NCBI GenBank assembly: GCA_049966155.1
Contig: JBMFVE010000001.1
Span: forward strand, 186,001 to 250,000
Direction of reading: 5' to 3'
DNA from: JBMFVE01 sp049966155
GTDB lineage: Bacteria; Bacteroidota; Ignavibacteria; Kryptoniales; JAKASW01
DNA: 64,000 bases
Made by a program: the position numbers and the translations under genes. This document shows, piece by piece, positions 50,374-59,512 of this stretch (position 1 is the stretch's first letter; each line of letters opens with the position of its first letter). A model generated the notes under the pieces. It saw nothing but the letters and a program-made list of their open reading frames with translations, did not search any database and was not told where the DNA came from.

Positions 50374-51342
50374 TTAAACCCTTATAATAAAAGAGCCTAT
50401 TTTAGCCAGCCAGCTGTTTGCACGCTGTATGCGAAAGAAAACTTTGAGAGACGGGCCAAAAGAAGATTTAAAAATGTTTATTGATGGAGTGTTTGCACCA
50501 CATAAATCTACGTAATTCTTCCCTTCAATAGCTGCAGTCTTAAATACATGGTGATACAGCAGATGCGATGAGCCCCTGTCATTTTCAACTTCAGTTCCGC
50601 TGACGAAAAAGTAACTCGCATCTTTCAACTCCAGTGTTGCCAAAGCTGCCAGCAAATCGCCACTGGAATTCCTGACGGAATAAATCTTCAAAAGTGAATC
50701 ATTATGTAAAAGATTCAACAGCGATGTCATAATTGACGAATCGACCGGAGGCCTTCTATTGTGCCGCTTGTAACTTTTTATCTGCAAACTTATTAGTTCA
50801 TCGATTTCACATGTTGAGGGTTGCAAGTTTGCTTTTATGGCGTAGTGCAGCACCTCCAGAAGGGATTTCGTATATTTCTTTTCAGAAAATTCCGGGAGTT
50901 CCATCACATAAGTGTACTGAGGCAAGACTTTCGCACCTGACCACTGAAATGGCCTTATGTCTAAATCAGAGGGTGGAAGATTCACCTGATAAAACCCGTA
51001 CTGTTTTGTCAGATAATTTGAAAGTAATTGGTAGGATTGAAGCCTTTCATACTCCCGCTTCTGGCTCTTTGAATTATCAAGTTTTCTAAAACTCAATCCA
51101 TCATATAACCTCATAGGCATGAGTTTTATATAACGACTCGAAAACTTTCTACCAACAAAAAAGGAGCCCACAGCAATAAGTGTCTCTCCGCGAGCTATTC
51201 CAAGTAATTCATACGCAGAGTCAAAGGCTTTTGAATATGCCTCCAATACCTGTGGCAACAAATACGGGATATGCGGTGGATTGGCTCTCAAGAAGTTTGA
51301 ATAAGTATCGATCCCGATCCGGTATACAGACAAGTCAGACAT
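50374..51342 (-). CDS. FemAB/GNAT-like acyltransferase
   Basis: 322 aa cytosolic protein resembling the FemAB-like GNAT acetyltransferases found in polysaccharide or exosortase clusters. The C-terminal half holds the acyl-CoA-fold pattern GDLLAALATLELKDASYFFVSGTEVENDRGSSHLLYHHVFKTAAIEGKNYVDLCGANTPSINIFKSSFG in broken form around residues 222-300; the end of this segment (YVDLCGANTP, then FKSSFGP) is characteristic. It is fused end to end with the flippase gene (stop directly followed by its ATG), so the two probably act on one surface glycan. Confidence 0.7.
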   Translation of the reverse strand: MSDLSVYRIGIDTYSNFLRANPPHIPYLLPQVLEAYSKAFDSAYELLGIARGETLIAVGSFFVGRKFSSRYIKLMPMRLYDGLSFRKLDNSKSQKREYERLQSYQLLSNYLTKQYGFYQVNLPPSDLDIRPFQWSGAKVLPQYTYVMELPEFSEKKYTKSLLEVLHYAIKANLQPSTCEIDELISLQIKSYKRHNRRPPVDSSIMTSLLNLLHNDSLLKIYSVRNSSGDLLAALATLELKDASYFFVSGTEVENDRGSSHLLYHHVFKTAAIEGKNYVDLCGANTPSINIFKSSFGPSLKVFFRIQRANSWLAKIGSFIIRV

Positions 51343-51371
51343 CCGCTAATTAAATTAGTTGAAAGCAGAGA

Positions 51372-52814
51372 TTACAGTATATATTTACTGAGGTCACGGT
51401 CCTTTACAATTTTGCCCAGCTTATCACGAACCATTTCCTGTGTAATCTCTATTTTTTTCTCTTTAATTCTGTCGGGTACATCAAAAAGGATATCTTCCAG
51501 AAGTGTGGTCATAATTGTATGAAGGCGCCGTGCACCTATATTCTCAACTTGATCGTTGACTTCTGTTGCGACCCTCGCGATTTCCCTTATTGCTCCATCA
51601 GTAAACTTGATTTCCACTCCTTCTGTTGCTAATAGTGCAGTATACTGTTTGACAAGCGCGTTTTCCGGAAGGGTAAGGATTTTGTAAAAATCATCTTCAT
51701 TCAAACTACTCAGTTCCACTCTGATGGGAAATCGGCCTTGCAACTCTGGAATGAGATCTGACGGTTTGGCAGTGTGAAAGGCACCACTGGCAATAAAAAG
51801 GATGTGATCTGTCTTCACCATACCATATTTTGTCATAACCGTCGAGCCCTCAACTATTGGAAGAAGATCCTTTTGTACACCTTCTCTCGACACGTCCGGG
51901 CCATGCGTTTCCCCTTTGCTGGCAATTTTATCAATCTCATCAATGAAAACTATGCCGCTGTTTTCTACTCGACGAAGCGCTTCTTTAATTACCCCATCCA
52001 TGTCTATCAATTTTTGTGCTTCCTGCTGTGTAAATATATTGAAAGCCTCAGGAACAGTAACCCTCCTCGATTTAGTTTTTCTTGGCATGATATTGTTCAA
52101 AAGGTCTTGAAAGTTTGGGCCCAGGTCATCAATTCCAAAAGGGCCAAATACCTGCATCATCGACGCAGGCTCTTCAGCCGCTTTAACTTCTATTGTCTTG
52201 TGGTCAAACTCTCCTGCCCTTAATTTCTCACGAATTTTTTCCCTCGTTTGCGAATAACTCTCATCTTCGCTCCTCAGTCCCTCCCTGAATCGCTCCGCAC
52301 CTTCGCTTTCTACACCTGCTGAGTCTTCTTTCCCTGAAACCTTTACTTTTCTTGAGGACTTTATCGGCAGGAGTTCATCCAGCAATCTTTCTTCTGCGAG
52401 AACTCTCGCCTTATCCATAACCTCTTCAGTACGTTCTGCTTTTACGGCAGCAACAGCAATTTCTACAAGGTCTCGTATCATCGACTCAACATCCCGGCCA
52501 ACATAACCCACCTCGGTGAATTTTGATGCTTCCACTTTCACAAATGGAGCATTTGCTAACTTTGCAAGACGGCGTGCAATCTCTGTTTTTCCTACACCGG
52601 TCGGGCCAATTAAGATTATGTTGTTAGGCATTATTTCATCACGCAAATTATCGGGCACTTGCAGGCGCCGCCATCTGTTTCTCAAAGCAATAGCTACAGA
52701 TTTCTTGGCAGCGTCCTGACCTATGATATATTTATCAAGTTCATGAACCACTTCTCGTGGGGTGAACTCTCTGTGAGAAATTTCGTTTGATTGCTTATGT
52801 GCTTGTTTGGACAT
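51372..52814 (-). CDS. hslU: ATP-dependent protease ATPase subunit HslU
   Basis: AAA+ unfoldase of the HslVU protease, 480 aa from the ATG at 52814. A longer in-frame start would add 53 residues overlapping hslV and not found in HslU, so it is rejected. Motifs are FTPREVVHELDKYIIGQDAAKKSVAIALRNRWRR (about residues 16-49), Walker A GPTGVGKTEIARRLA (about 68-82), the pore motif GYVGRD (about 99-104) and Walker B GIVFIDEIDKIA. The C-terminal tail SKYIL, which docks into HslV, is intact. The start lies 1 bp after the hslV stop. Confidence 0.96.
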   Translation of the reverse strand: MSKQAHKQSNEISHREFTPREVVHELDKYIIGQDAAKKSVAIALRNRWRRLQVPDNLRDEIMPNNIILIGPTGVGKTEIARRLAKLANAPFVKVEASKFTEVGYVGRDVESMIRDLVEIAVAAVKAERTEEVMDKARVLAEERLLDELLPIKSSRKVKVSGKEDSAGVESEGAERFREGLRSEDESYSQTREKIREKLRAGEFDHKTIEVKAAEEPASMMQVFGPFGIDDLGPNFQDLLNNIMPRKTKSRRVTVPEAFNIFTQQEAQKLIDMDGVIKEALRRVENSGIVFIDEIDKIASKGETHGPDVSREGVQKDLLPIVEGSTVMTKYGMVKTDHILFIASGAFHTAKPSDLIPELQGRFPIRVELSSLNEDDFYKILTLPENALVKQYTALLATEGVEIKFTDGAIREIARVATEVNDQVENIGARRLHTIMTTLLEDILFDVPDRIKEKKIEITQEMVRDKLGKIVKDRDLSKYIL

Positions 52815-52815
52815 A

Positions 52816-53346
52816 TTAAAGTTCTTCAATGGTAAAATTTTGATTGGTATAAATACATATCTCAGATGCTGTCTGCAATGAATGTTCGACAATGTCTGCA
52901 GCCGAGAAATTGGTAAACTTCGATAAAACCCGGGCAGCAGCGAGTGCGTAATTCCCTCCTGAGCCAATAGCAACTATCTTATCATCCGGCTCTATAACAT
53001 CTCCATTTCCAGAAATTATAAGTGCAGTCTCACGGTTTATTACTGCCAGCAAAGCTTCCAATCGCCTGAGGTACTTGTCCGTTCGCCATTCTTTTGCAAG
53101 CTCTACAGCAGCACGACTCAGGTTCCCATGGTACTGTTGCAGTTTATCTTCAAAGCGCTCAAATAATGTGAATGCATCGGCCGACGCACCCGCAAAACCA
53201 GCAAGAACAGAATTATTGTAAATTTTTCTAACCTTTTTGGAATGGTGCTTCATCACAGCATCACCGATGGTCACCTGGCCATCCCCCCCAAGTGCACATC
53301 TTCCATCCTTAATAATTCCAATGACAGTTGTCGAATGTACTTTCAT
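52816..53346 (-). CDS. hslV: ATP-dependent protease peptidase subunit HslV
   Basis: Threonine peptidase subunit of HslVU, 176 aa. I use the ATG at 53346 (MKVHSTTVIGI); an in-frame TTG two codons earlier is possible. After removal of the short propeptide the first Thr of STTV becomes the nucleophile. Other proteasome-fold markers are GDGQVTIGD, SVLAGFAGASADAFTLFERFE and AIGSGGNYALAAARVL. It precedes hslU by 1 bp and follows rpoN, so the three are probably co-transcribed. Confidence 0.96.
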   Translation of the reverse strand: MKVHSTTVIGIIKDGRCALGGDGQVTIGDAVMKHHSKKVRKIYNNSVLAGFAGASADAFTLFERFEDKLQQYHGNLSRAAVELAKEWRTDKYLRRLEALLAVINRETALIISGNGDVIEPDDKIVAIGSGGNYALAAARVLSKFTNFSAADIVEHSLQTASEICIYTNQNFTIEEL

Positions 53347-53376
53347 CCTCAATTTTCCCTGTGTGAGTTTGAATTT

Positions 53377-54822
53377 TTATATGCGCCTCATTCTCGCTGG
53401 TGGGATCTTTAATTGTTCTCGATACTTTGTAACAGTGCGCCTGGCAACTTTGTATCCCTGTTGATTCAATAGATTTGTTATCTTTTCGTCATTGAGAGGT
53501 TGTGATTTGTCCTCACTTTCAATCAATAACTTTATCTTGTTTTTAATTTCCCTTGTAGCAACTTCATCGCCTTCATTAGTCTTAAGTCCTTCGCTGAAAA
53601 GGTCGCGCAATTTGAAAACCCCAAAATCAGTTTGAACGTATTTTGAACTGACAACTCTACTAATTGTAGATATATCAAAACCGGTTCTTTCAGAAATATC
53701 TCGATAAATGAGCGGCCTTATGTGGTCTGGCCCAAGCGTGAAAAAATCCTTTTGAGCTTCAACAATAGCCTGCATAACCTTCATCATCGTATCACGCCGT
53801 TGCATCAATGCAGTGACAAACCATTTGGCGGATTCCAATTTCCGCTTTAAAAACTCTTTTGTTTGTACATCTGTCTTGTGTGTCCTTGAATCCCTCATCA
53901 TATCCAGGTAGCGCGGACTGATCCTAACGGATGGCATGTCGCGTTCATTTAATGTTATTACAAGCTCACCATCATCGTTTTCCGTCACAACGAAATCCGG
54001 CACAACAACCGTTGTTTCAAGTGGAAGTATAAATCCATCTCCCGGCTTGGGATTTAGCTTTTTTATTATAGAATCCGCCTTTCGAATTTCTTCAAGGCTT
54101 ACATTTAGCTTTTTTGAGACCTGATCGTAACGTCGATTGGAGTAGTCTTCAAATCCCTCTTCAAGTATTTTTAACGCAATACTCCTATCAGATTGAGGAA
54201 CATCCGTTCGCATCCTCAGCTGAATAAGTAAGCATTCCCGCAAGTTGCGTGCCCCTATCCCTGGTGGGTCGAGCGTTTGAATTTCTGAGAGAACTCTCTC
54301 GGCATCAGTTATCGTAAGATCCAATCCAAATGTCAGATTTGTGTCCTCCACAATCTTTGCAAGATCCTCTCGCAGATAGCCATCATCATCTATATTGCCT
54401 ATAATTTCCTCGCCCAGCCTTTTTTCTTTTTCGTTTAAATTAAGTAACTGTAACTGTTGCAAAAGATGATCATACATGGTCTCCACCGCCGGTGGAGCAA
54501 ATTCGTAATCCTCATTTTCAGGATGCGACCTGTGTCGAACTTCCGTTTCATCATTTCTGAATTCGTCAAGCTCAACATCACTGAACTCGGGATCGTCAAT
54601 AGGATCTTCAGGCTTTTCATCAACTTCTTTTAAGTCAAGTTCTGGCTGTTCAACAAGCTCTTCTCCATCCTCAAGTTCAAGCACCGGATTCTCGTCAAGT
54701 TCTGTCCGCAGTCTTTGCTGTAAAGCAAATATAGGTTGCTGAAGCAAATCATAGTAAAGTATTTGCTGCGGCTGTAAATGCAACTCCTGACTTAAACGCT
54801 GTGTTTGCCCAAACTTAATCAT
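53377..54822 (-). CDS. rpoN: RNA polymerase sigma-54 factor
   Basis: Alternative sigma factor that recognises -24/-12 promoters and needs an enhancer-binding activator. It is 481 aa. The N-terminal activator-interacting region is glutamine- and leucine-rich (QELHLQPQQILYYDLLQQP), the acidic region lies at about 45-110, the core-binding domain follows, and the C-terminal RpoN box ARRTVTKYREQLKI is at about 460-473. It overlaps the DUF3109 gene by ATGA. No enhancer-binding protein gene is in the window, so its targets are elsewhere. Confidence 0.96.
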   Translation of the reverse strand: MIKFGQTQRLSQELHLQPQQILYYDLLQQPIFALQQRLRTELDENPVLELEDGEELVEQPELDLKEVDEKPEDPIDDPEFSDVELDEFRNDETEVRHRSHPENEDYEFAPPAVETMYDHLLQQLQLLNLNEKEKRLGEEIIGNIDDDGYLREDLAKIVEDTNLTFGLDLTITDAERVLSEIQTLDPPGIGARNLRECLLIQLRMRTDVPQSDRSIALKILEEGFEDYSNRRYDQVSKKLNVSLEEIRKADSIIKKLNPKPGDGFILPLETTVVVPDFVVTENDDGELVITLNERDMPSVRISPRYLDMMRDSRTHKTDVQTKEFLKRKLESAKWFVTALMQRRDTMMKVMQAIVEAQKDFFTLGPDHIRPLIYRDISERTGFDISTISRVVSSKYVQTDFGVFKLRDLFSEGLKTNEGDEVATREIKNKIKLLIESEDKSQPLNDEKITNLLNQQGYKVARRTVTKYREQLKIPPARMRRI

Positions 54823-55424
54823 ACCCTGGCAGTTTCTTTAATTTTTGTTTCTTTTCCTTTAACTTTTTTAACTTCTTTTTGAAGTTTCCTGTACCACTCA
54901 TTTCCAAATGCACGAATGAGGCCATCTTTTACAAATTCAGCCACCACAACGTTTTGTTTATTTCCATATTCTCGTGCAGAGGCACACTCAATAATTTCAT
55001 GATATTTTAAGACCGGACCACCAAAGTTAATCACGCGGATGGGGTAAAGATGACAGGAAATGGGTTTGCGAAATCTTGTCTTCCCATCAATGTATGCTTT
55101 CTCTATCGCACACTTAGAGATCCCGTTTTCATGGTATACGAAAACACAATCTCTTTCATCAATACAAGTTGTTGCAAGGTCGTTCAGCGCCCCTTCGAAG
55201 AATCCATTTTCTTTGATCTCGGTCTGGTTCCTTTTGTCAAGATAAGGTAAAATGAATGGCAAAGCCTCTTTTATTTCATCAATTTCGGAGTTTAACAGAG
55301 GCGCACCCCGCCCACCCGGAATACTGCAACAGGCACCTTTACAAATGGAAAGCTGGCAGGCAAAGCTCTGCGCAACTACTTTGCCGTCCACCACTATGCC
55401 ATCTATAACCAAAGGTCCTCTCAT
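54819..55424 (-). CDS. DUF3109-family cysteine-rich protein
   Basis: Protein of 201 aa with no known function. Cys residues cluster as CQLSICKGACC (about 23-33), CIDERDC (about 86-92), CAIE (about 103), CHLYPI (about 122), and one near ECAS (about 144). The pattern resembles the YkgJ/DUF3109 group thought to bind a metal or an iron-sulfur cluster. It overlaps rpoN by ATGA. The 153-bp gap upstream, to trpB, holds no gene; it contains a TGTTTTAAAACA palindrome and no clear promoter. Confidence 0.8.
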   Translation of the reverse strand: MRGPLVIDGIVVDGKVVAQSFACQLSICKGACCSIPGGRGAPLLNSEIDEIKEALPFILPYLDKRNQTEIKENGFFEGALNDLATTCIDERDCVFVYHENGISKCAIEKAYIDGKTRFRKPISCHLYPIRVINFGGPVLKYHEIIECASAREYGNKQNVVVAEFVKDGLIRAFGNEWYRKLQKEVKKVKGKETKIKETARV

Positions 55425-55577
55425 TTCACTTTAAATTAACAACTTAGCCTTTAACATAAAAGATGGTACAAAAGTTGTTACATGTTTTAAAACACCGGCA
55501 TAATATCCTCGACCTTTCTTCAGAATCAGCTGCGGTGGCTATCCTGCTCCATATCTCTTATTTCACATTGGCCTCCT

Positions 55578-56798
55578 TTAACGGTCAATTGCCAGACGGC
55601 CTGCCACGCTGTACAAATCCTTGTCGCCTCTACCAGAAAGATTAATTAATATCTTCCTGCCCCTTCCTTCCAGCTGCGCCAGCTTAATTGCATACGCAAT
55701 TGCATGTGCAGATTCCAAAGCGGGTATTATCCCTTCCAGCCTGGAGAGTTCTACAAACGCAGCAAGCGCCTCCTCATCGGTGACCGACACGTAACTGACC
55801 AGTCCTGTTTCTTTTAAATAAGAATGTTCAGGCCCTACTCCAGGATAGTCCAAACCCGCTGAAATTGAATAAGCATTTAGCACATTTCCATTTTCGTCCT
55901 GTAACAAATACTGCATAGAGCCGTGCAACACGCCCGGCCTGCCAATTGATAATGAAGCCGCTGTTCTCCCCGAATCAATCCCCTCACCTGCAGCTTCAAC
56001 TCCAACAATCTTTACTGTGGGAATGTCTTTAACAAAATTGTAAAAAAGACCTATGGCATTGCTCCCTCCGCCCACGCATGCCACAACGTAATCTGGCAAT
56101 CCTCCTGTTTGCTGCTGAAATTGATTTTTGGCCTCAATTCCAATTATTGATTGAAAGTGTCTAACAATTTTCGGATATGGATGCATCCCCACCACTGAAC
56201 CGATGATGTAAAAAGTATCGCGGACATTTGTAACCCAGTCACGAATTGCTTCGCTGGTAGCTTCTTTTAAGGTACGAGTACCTGCCATAACAGCTTTTAC
56301 TTCAGCACCAAGGAGTCTCATCTTGAAGACATTTGGTTCCTGCCGACGCATATCTTCTTCACCCATATAAACCACGCATTGCATTCCCATTAAAGTCGCA
56401 ACAGTTGCTGTCGCAACACCATGCTGTCCTGCACCTGTTTCAGCAATAATCCTTTTTTTTCCCAGATACCGGGCCAGAAGCACCTGTCCAATTGTGTTAT
56501 TTATCTTGTGAGCGCCGGTATGCAGTAAGTCTTCTCGTTTAAAATAAAAATCAGCACCATATTTCTTACTCATGTTCTTTGCGTAATAGAGCGGGGTCGG
56601 CCGCCCGGCGTAATCCCTGAGAATCAATGAGAGTTCATGAGTAAATTCCGGATCATTTTTCAGTTTCTCAAATGCTTCATTTAATTCATACGCTGCGCTT
56701 ACAAGTGTCTCTGGTATAAACATGCCACCAAATTTTCCAAAATGCCCATGCTCGTCTGGCAGGGTATAAAATTTCTCGATTTTTTCTTTTAAATCCAT
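55578..56798 (-). CDS. trpB: Tryptophan synthase beta chain
   Basis: PLP enzyme condensing indole and serine to tryptophan. From the ATG at 56798 it is 406 aa, the usual TrpB1 length; the longer in-frame start overlaps trpF and is rejected. Hallmarks are GKFGGMFIPETLVSA (about residues 22-36), the PLP lysine in HTGAHKINNTIGQ, the catalytic-region ETGAGQHGVATAT, the phosphate loop VGGGSNAIG and GLDYPGVGPEH. trpA is not next to it, which is unusual because TrpB1 works as an alpha2beta2 complex. It starts 1 bp after the trpF stop. Confidence 0.97.
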   Translation of the reverse strand: MDLKEKIEKFYTLPDEHGHFGKFGGMFIPETLVSAAYELNEAFEKLKNDPEFTHELSLILRDYAGRPTPLYYAKNMSKKYGADFYFKREDLLHTGAHKINNTIGQVLLARYLGKKRIIAETGAGQHGVATATVATLMGMQCVVYMGEEDMRRQEPNVFKMRLLGAEVKAVMAGTRTLKEATSEAIRDWVTNVRDTFYIIGSVVGMHPYPKIVRHFQSIIGIEAKNQFQQQTGGLPDYVVACVGGGSNAIGLFYNFVKDIPTVKIVGVEAAGEGIDSGRTAASLSIGRPGVLHGSMQYLLQDENGNVLNAYSISAGLDYPGVGPEHSYLKETGLVSYVSVTDEEALAAFVELSRLEGIIPALESAHAIAYAIKLAQLEGRGRKILINLSGRGDKDLYSVAGRLAIDR

Positions 56799-56799
56799 C

Positions 56800-57417
56800 T
56801 CAAATAATGCCCTTTGCTTTCTCAATAAACTTATTAACCTTCTCCTTGTCTTTTTTACCAGGGTAAATCTCAACACCCGAAGCTACATCAACTCCATATG
56901 GTTTAAGGATTCTTACAACTTCTGATACATTTTCCGGTGTCAACCCCCCAGAAATCACAAACTTAAAAGAAAAATCCATGCCGCTCGAAAGCAGTATTTC
57001 ATGGTCAATTGCTCTCCCCGTTCCACCATATTCTCCCTCTACAAATGTATCAAGGAAAATAAGATCGCCGGGCAACTTAGATGCTGCTACAATGTCATTA
57101 GCCGATTTAACTCGTATAGATAAATAAAGCGGTTTGGAAAGCGAGTAGTCATACAAATTAAACTGTGGTTCATACACCTGAATTCCATCCAGCAATAATT
57201 CGTCAGAAATCCTCATAATCTGTTCCAGATCCGGTTTCACAAATAATCCGACCACGCGGACAAAAGGCGACACTTCTCTAATAATTAAATCTGCCACTTC
57301 CATTGTAACGAATCTCTTGCTTGAAGGATAGAAATTCAACCCAATTGCGTCAGCACCACTTTCCACACAATAATAGGCATCTTCTATGCTGGTTATACCA
57401 CAAATTTTCACAAACAT
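56800..57417 (-). CDS. trpF: Phosphoribosylanthranilate isomerase
   Basis: TIM-barrel enzyme of tryptophan synthesis that converts phosphoribosylanthranilate to CdRP. I start at the ATG at 57417, giving 205 aa and the canonical N-terminus MFVKICGITSIEDA; a longer in-frame start adds 16 residues not seen in the family. The catalytic Cys is Cys6 in KICGIT. The later GGTGRAIDHEIL and GGLTPENVSEVV motifs bind the substrate phosphate. GGAAGGA lies upstream. Confidence 0.96.
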   Translation of the reverse strand: MFVKICGITSIEDAYYCVESGADAIGLNFYPSSKRFVTMEVADLIIREVSPFVRVVGLFVKPDLEQIMRISDELLLDGIQVYEPQFNLYDYSLSKPLYLSIRVKSANDIVAASKLPGDLIFLDTFVEGEYGGTGRAIDHEILLSSGMDFSFKFVISGGLTPENVSEVVRILKPYGVDVASGVEIYPGKKDKEKVNKFIEKAKGII

Positions 57418-57461
57418 TATAATAGTATCCTTCCTTTTAACCCAGCTTATTCCATGTAAGC

Positions 57462-58259
57462 TCAAATGTTACGAGAAACAAACTTCCTCACTTCGGATAC
57501 CCTATCACGTGCACGCATAAAATGTTCCCCTATCAGAACAGCATCGTATCCAAGACTCATTATATAGGAGAGCACATGTGGATGATCTATTCCGCTTTCG
57601 TAAACCTTGATTACATCCCTCGGAATCATCCCAACCAATTTTTCTCCCAATTCCCTGGAAACCTTAAACGTCATCAGGTCACGACTATTTACACCAATTA
57701 TTTCAGCCCCTGCATCAATTGCCCGTGCCAGTTCTTCTCTTGAGTGGACTTCTACAAGAGCAGGCAATGACTTCGACTTTGCTATTGAAATAAAATTCTC
57801 TAAATGAAAGTCAGTAAGAGCAGCCGCAATAAGCAAGATAGAATCAGCACCTATGAGTAGTGATTCGTAAATTTGATATTCATCAACAATGAAATCCTTC
57901 CTGAGAACAGGTAACTTAACCGCATCTCTGGCAGACTGGAAATCTTTATAAGAGCCTTTAAAGAAATCAGTCTCGGTCAGTACAGAAATAGCAGCAGCAC
58001 CCCCTTCTTCATAATCTCTCGCAACAGTCGCAGGGTCAATGTCACTGACAATCACCCCCTTTGATGGAGAAGCTCGTTTTATTTCAGCAATAACTTTCAA
58101 CTGCCAGTCGCTACCATCATCTGCAGTAATGGCTTTACTAAAATCCCTACGTGGCTGGATATCCTCCACAAGACTTTGGAGCTCTGCTAATGTCAATACT
58201 GTTTTTGCTTCTTCTACAACTGATTTCTTTCGATTAATAATGGTTTCAAGAAAATTCAT
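57462..58259 (-). CDS. trpC: Indole-3-glycerol phosphate synthase
   Basis: TIM-barrel enzyme that closes the indole ring of tryptophan. It is 265 aa. Motifs include VIAEIKRASPSKGVI (about 56-70) with the catalytic lysine, GAAAISVLTETDFFKGS (about 91-107), LPVLRKDFIVDEYQIYES and the Asn-Ser-Arg motif GVNSRDL. A long N-terminal segment (1-50) is normal for TrpC. It overlaps the CNNM/CBS-protein gene by ATGA and is followed 44 bp later by trpF. Confidence 0.96.
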   Translation of the reverse strand: MNFLETIINRKKSVVEEAKTVLTLAELQSLVEDIQPRRDFSKAITADDGSDWQLKVIAEIKRASPSKGVIVSDIDPATVARDYEEGGAAAISVLTETDFFKGSYKDFQSARDAVKLPVLRKDFIVDEYQIYESLLIGADSILLIAAALTDFHLENFISIAKSKSLPALVEVHSREELARAIDAGAEIIGVNSRDLMTFKVSRELGEKLVGMIPRDVIKVYESGIDHPHVLSYIMSLGYDAVLIGEHFMRARDRVSEVRKFVSRNI

Positions 58260-59512
58260 TTCTTCTTTTTTTTCTTTCGTGCAGTATGACCTTTTCTATT
58301 TACTCTAACAGATCGTGCGGATTTTCCCTTAACGGCTTTAACCTCACTGTCCACATCAATTGTGAAAATCTCTTTTTTAAATTCCATAGACGATGAACGT
58401 TCACCGGTATCGTGCATGGTTTGGGATTCAGCTGGCCTTGCTTCTTCATGGGAAATCCTTAGCCGCTTAATCCTGTGGCGCGCCACATCTTCAACAGTAA
58501 AGAATATGTTCTCATGCCTATATGTTTCACCTTTTTGTGGAAGTTTGCCAGCGAGCTTTTGAACAAATCCAGCTATAGTATCATAATCCTCAGCATGTGG
58601 AACATTTGATTCAAAAAGCTCATTAAACCTCTCCACAGTCATTGAGCCGGAGACGTATAGCTCCTCATCTTTTCCGTGTATAATCTCTTTGGTAGACTCA
58701 TCATATTCATCCTGTATCTCACCAACTATTTCCTCGAGAATATCTTCCAGGGTAACAATGCCTTCTGTCCCTCCAAATTCGTCAACCACGACTGCCAGAT
58801 GTACTTTGTCCTTTTGCATCTCACGAAGCAATTGACTGATTTTTTTTGTTTCAGGCACATAATATGGCGCTCTGAGCAGATCCTGAAGAACCAGAACCGA
58901 ATCCGAATCAAACATTGTTAACAGGTCTTTTGCATATATTATACCAATTACATTATCTATTGACCCTCGATAAACAGGAAGTCTGGAATAGCCTTCCTCT
59001 ATCACCTTCCTTAGAATTTTTTTTGAATCCTGATCAATGTCAATTGCAACTATATCTGCCCGCGGTACCATTACCTCGCGAACTATTTTGTCACTGAACT
59101 TCAGTACGCTTTCTATTAGCTCTCGCTCAAGGTTGTCAATTTCACCTGATTGGGCCGTTTTATCGAGTATTTCATCAATGATTTCATCCCTGTCCGATTC
59201 AGATGGCTTTACACGCAAGAGCTTGTTCAACACGTATGTAATTCTGTACTTAGCAAACCAGAATCTAAAAGCACTTCCTGCCAGCAGTGGTCCTAAAGTG
59301 ACAAGCGAGTAAATGCTGATGGCAACTGCAGTTAAAGCTTTAATTTGATCGACAAACAACGCAAAACTCAACACGGAAATTGCGACAGCAATAATGCAGA
59401 ATGTTATTCGATTTAATTTTCCTCTTTCCGTTTGTTCATCAGATAACCCGATAGCCCATGCTGCAGATGAAAGCAAAAATAAAAAAAACAATCCAATTAT
59501 ATGGCCAATCAT
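58256..59512 (-). CDS. CNNM/CorC-type membrane protein with CBS pair
   Basis: 418 aa hemolysin/CNNM-family protein, probably linked to Mg2+/Co2+ transport. The N-terminal region has only about three or four hydrophobic segments (1-100) and is divergent from the usual DUF21 domain. The conserved part follows: a linker with REVMVPRADIVAIDID, two CBS domains (about 145-275), VVVDEFGGTEGIVTLEDILEEIVGEI (about 243-268), and a CorC_HlyC domain (about 290-365). The C-terminus ends in a very basic tail (RKGHTARKKKKKK). It is embedded in the trp cluster with ATGA overlaps on both sides. Confidence 0.9.
   Translation of the reverse strand: MIGHIIGLFFLFLLSSAAWAIGLSDEQTERGKLNRITFCIIAVAISVLSFALFVDQIKALTAVAISIYSLVTLGPLLAGSAFRFWFAKYRITYVLNKLLRVKPSESDRDEIIDEILDKTAQSGEIDNLERELIESVLKFSDKIVREVMVPRADIVAIDIDQDSKKILRKVIEEGYSRLPVYRGSIDNVIGIIYAKDLLTMFDSDSVLVLQDLLRAPYYVPETKKISQLLREMQKDKVHLAVVVDEFGGTEGIVTLEDILEEIVGEIQDEYDESTKEIIHGKDEELYVSGSMTVERFNELFESNVPHAEDYDTIAGFVQKLAGKLPQKGETYRHENIFFTVEDVARHRIKRLRISHEEARPAESQTMHDTGERSSSMEFKKEIFTIDVDSEVKAVKGKSARSVRVNRKGHTARKKKKKK

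Noticed and set aside
51774..52223. 149-aa plus-strand frame inside hslU
   Set aside because: Antisense shadow of hslU with no domain resemblance.
52815..52973. 53-residue N-terminal extension of HslU
   Set aside because: It overlaps hslV, lacks family homology, and the ATG at 52814 gives the normal HslU start.
55425..55577. Small ORFs and the TGTTTTAAAACA palindrome in the trpB-DUF3109 gap
   Set aside because: Frames are under 10 codons and the palindrome is short and unsupported by a promoter.
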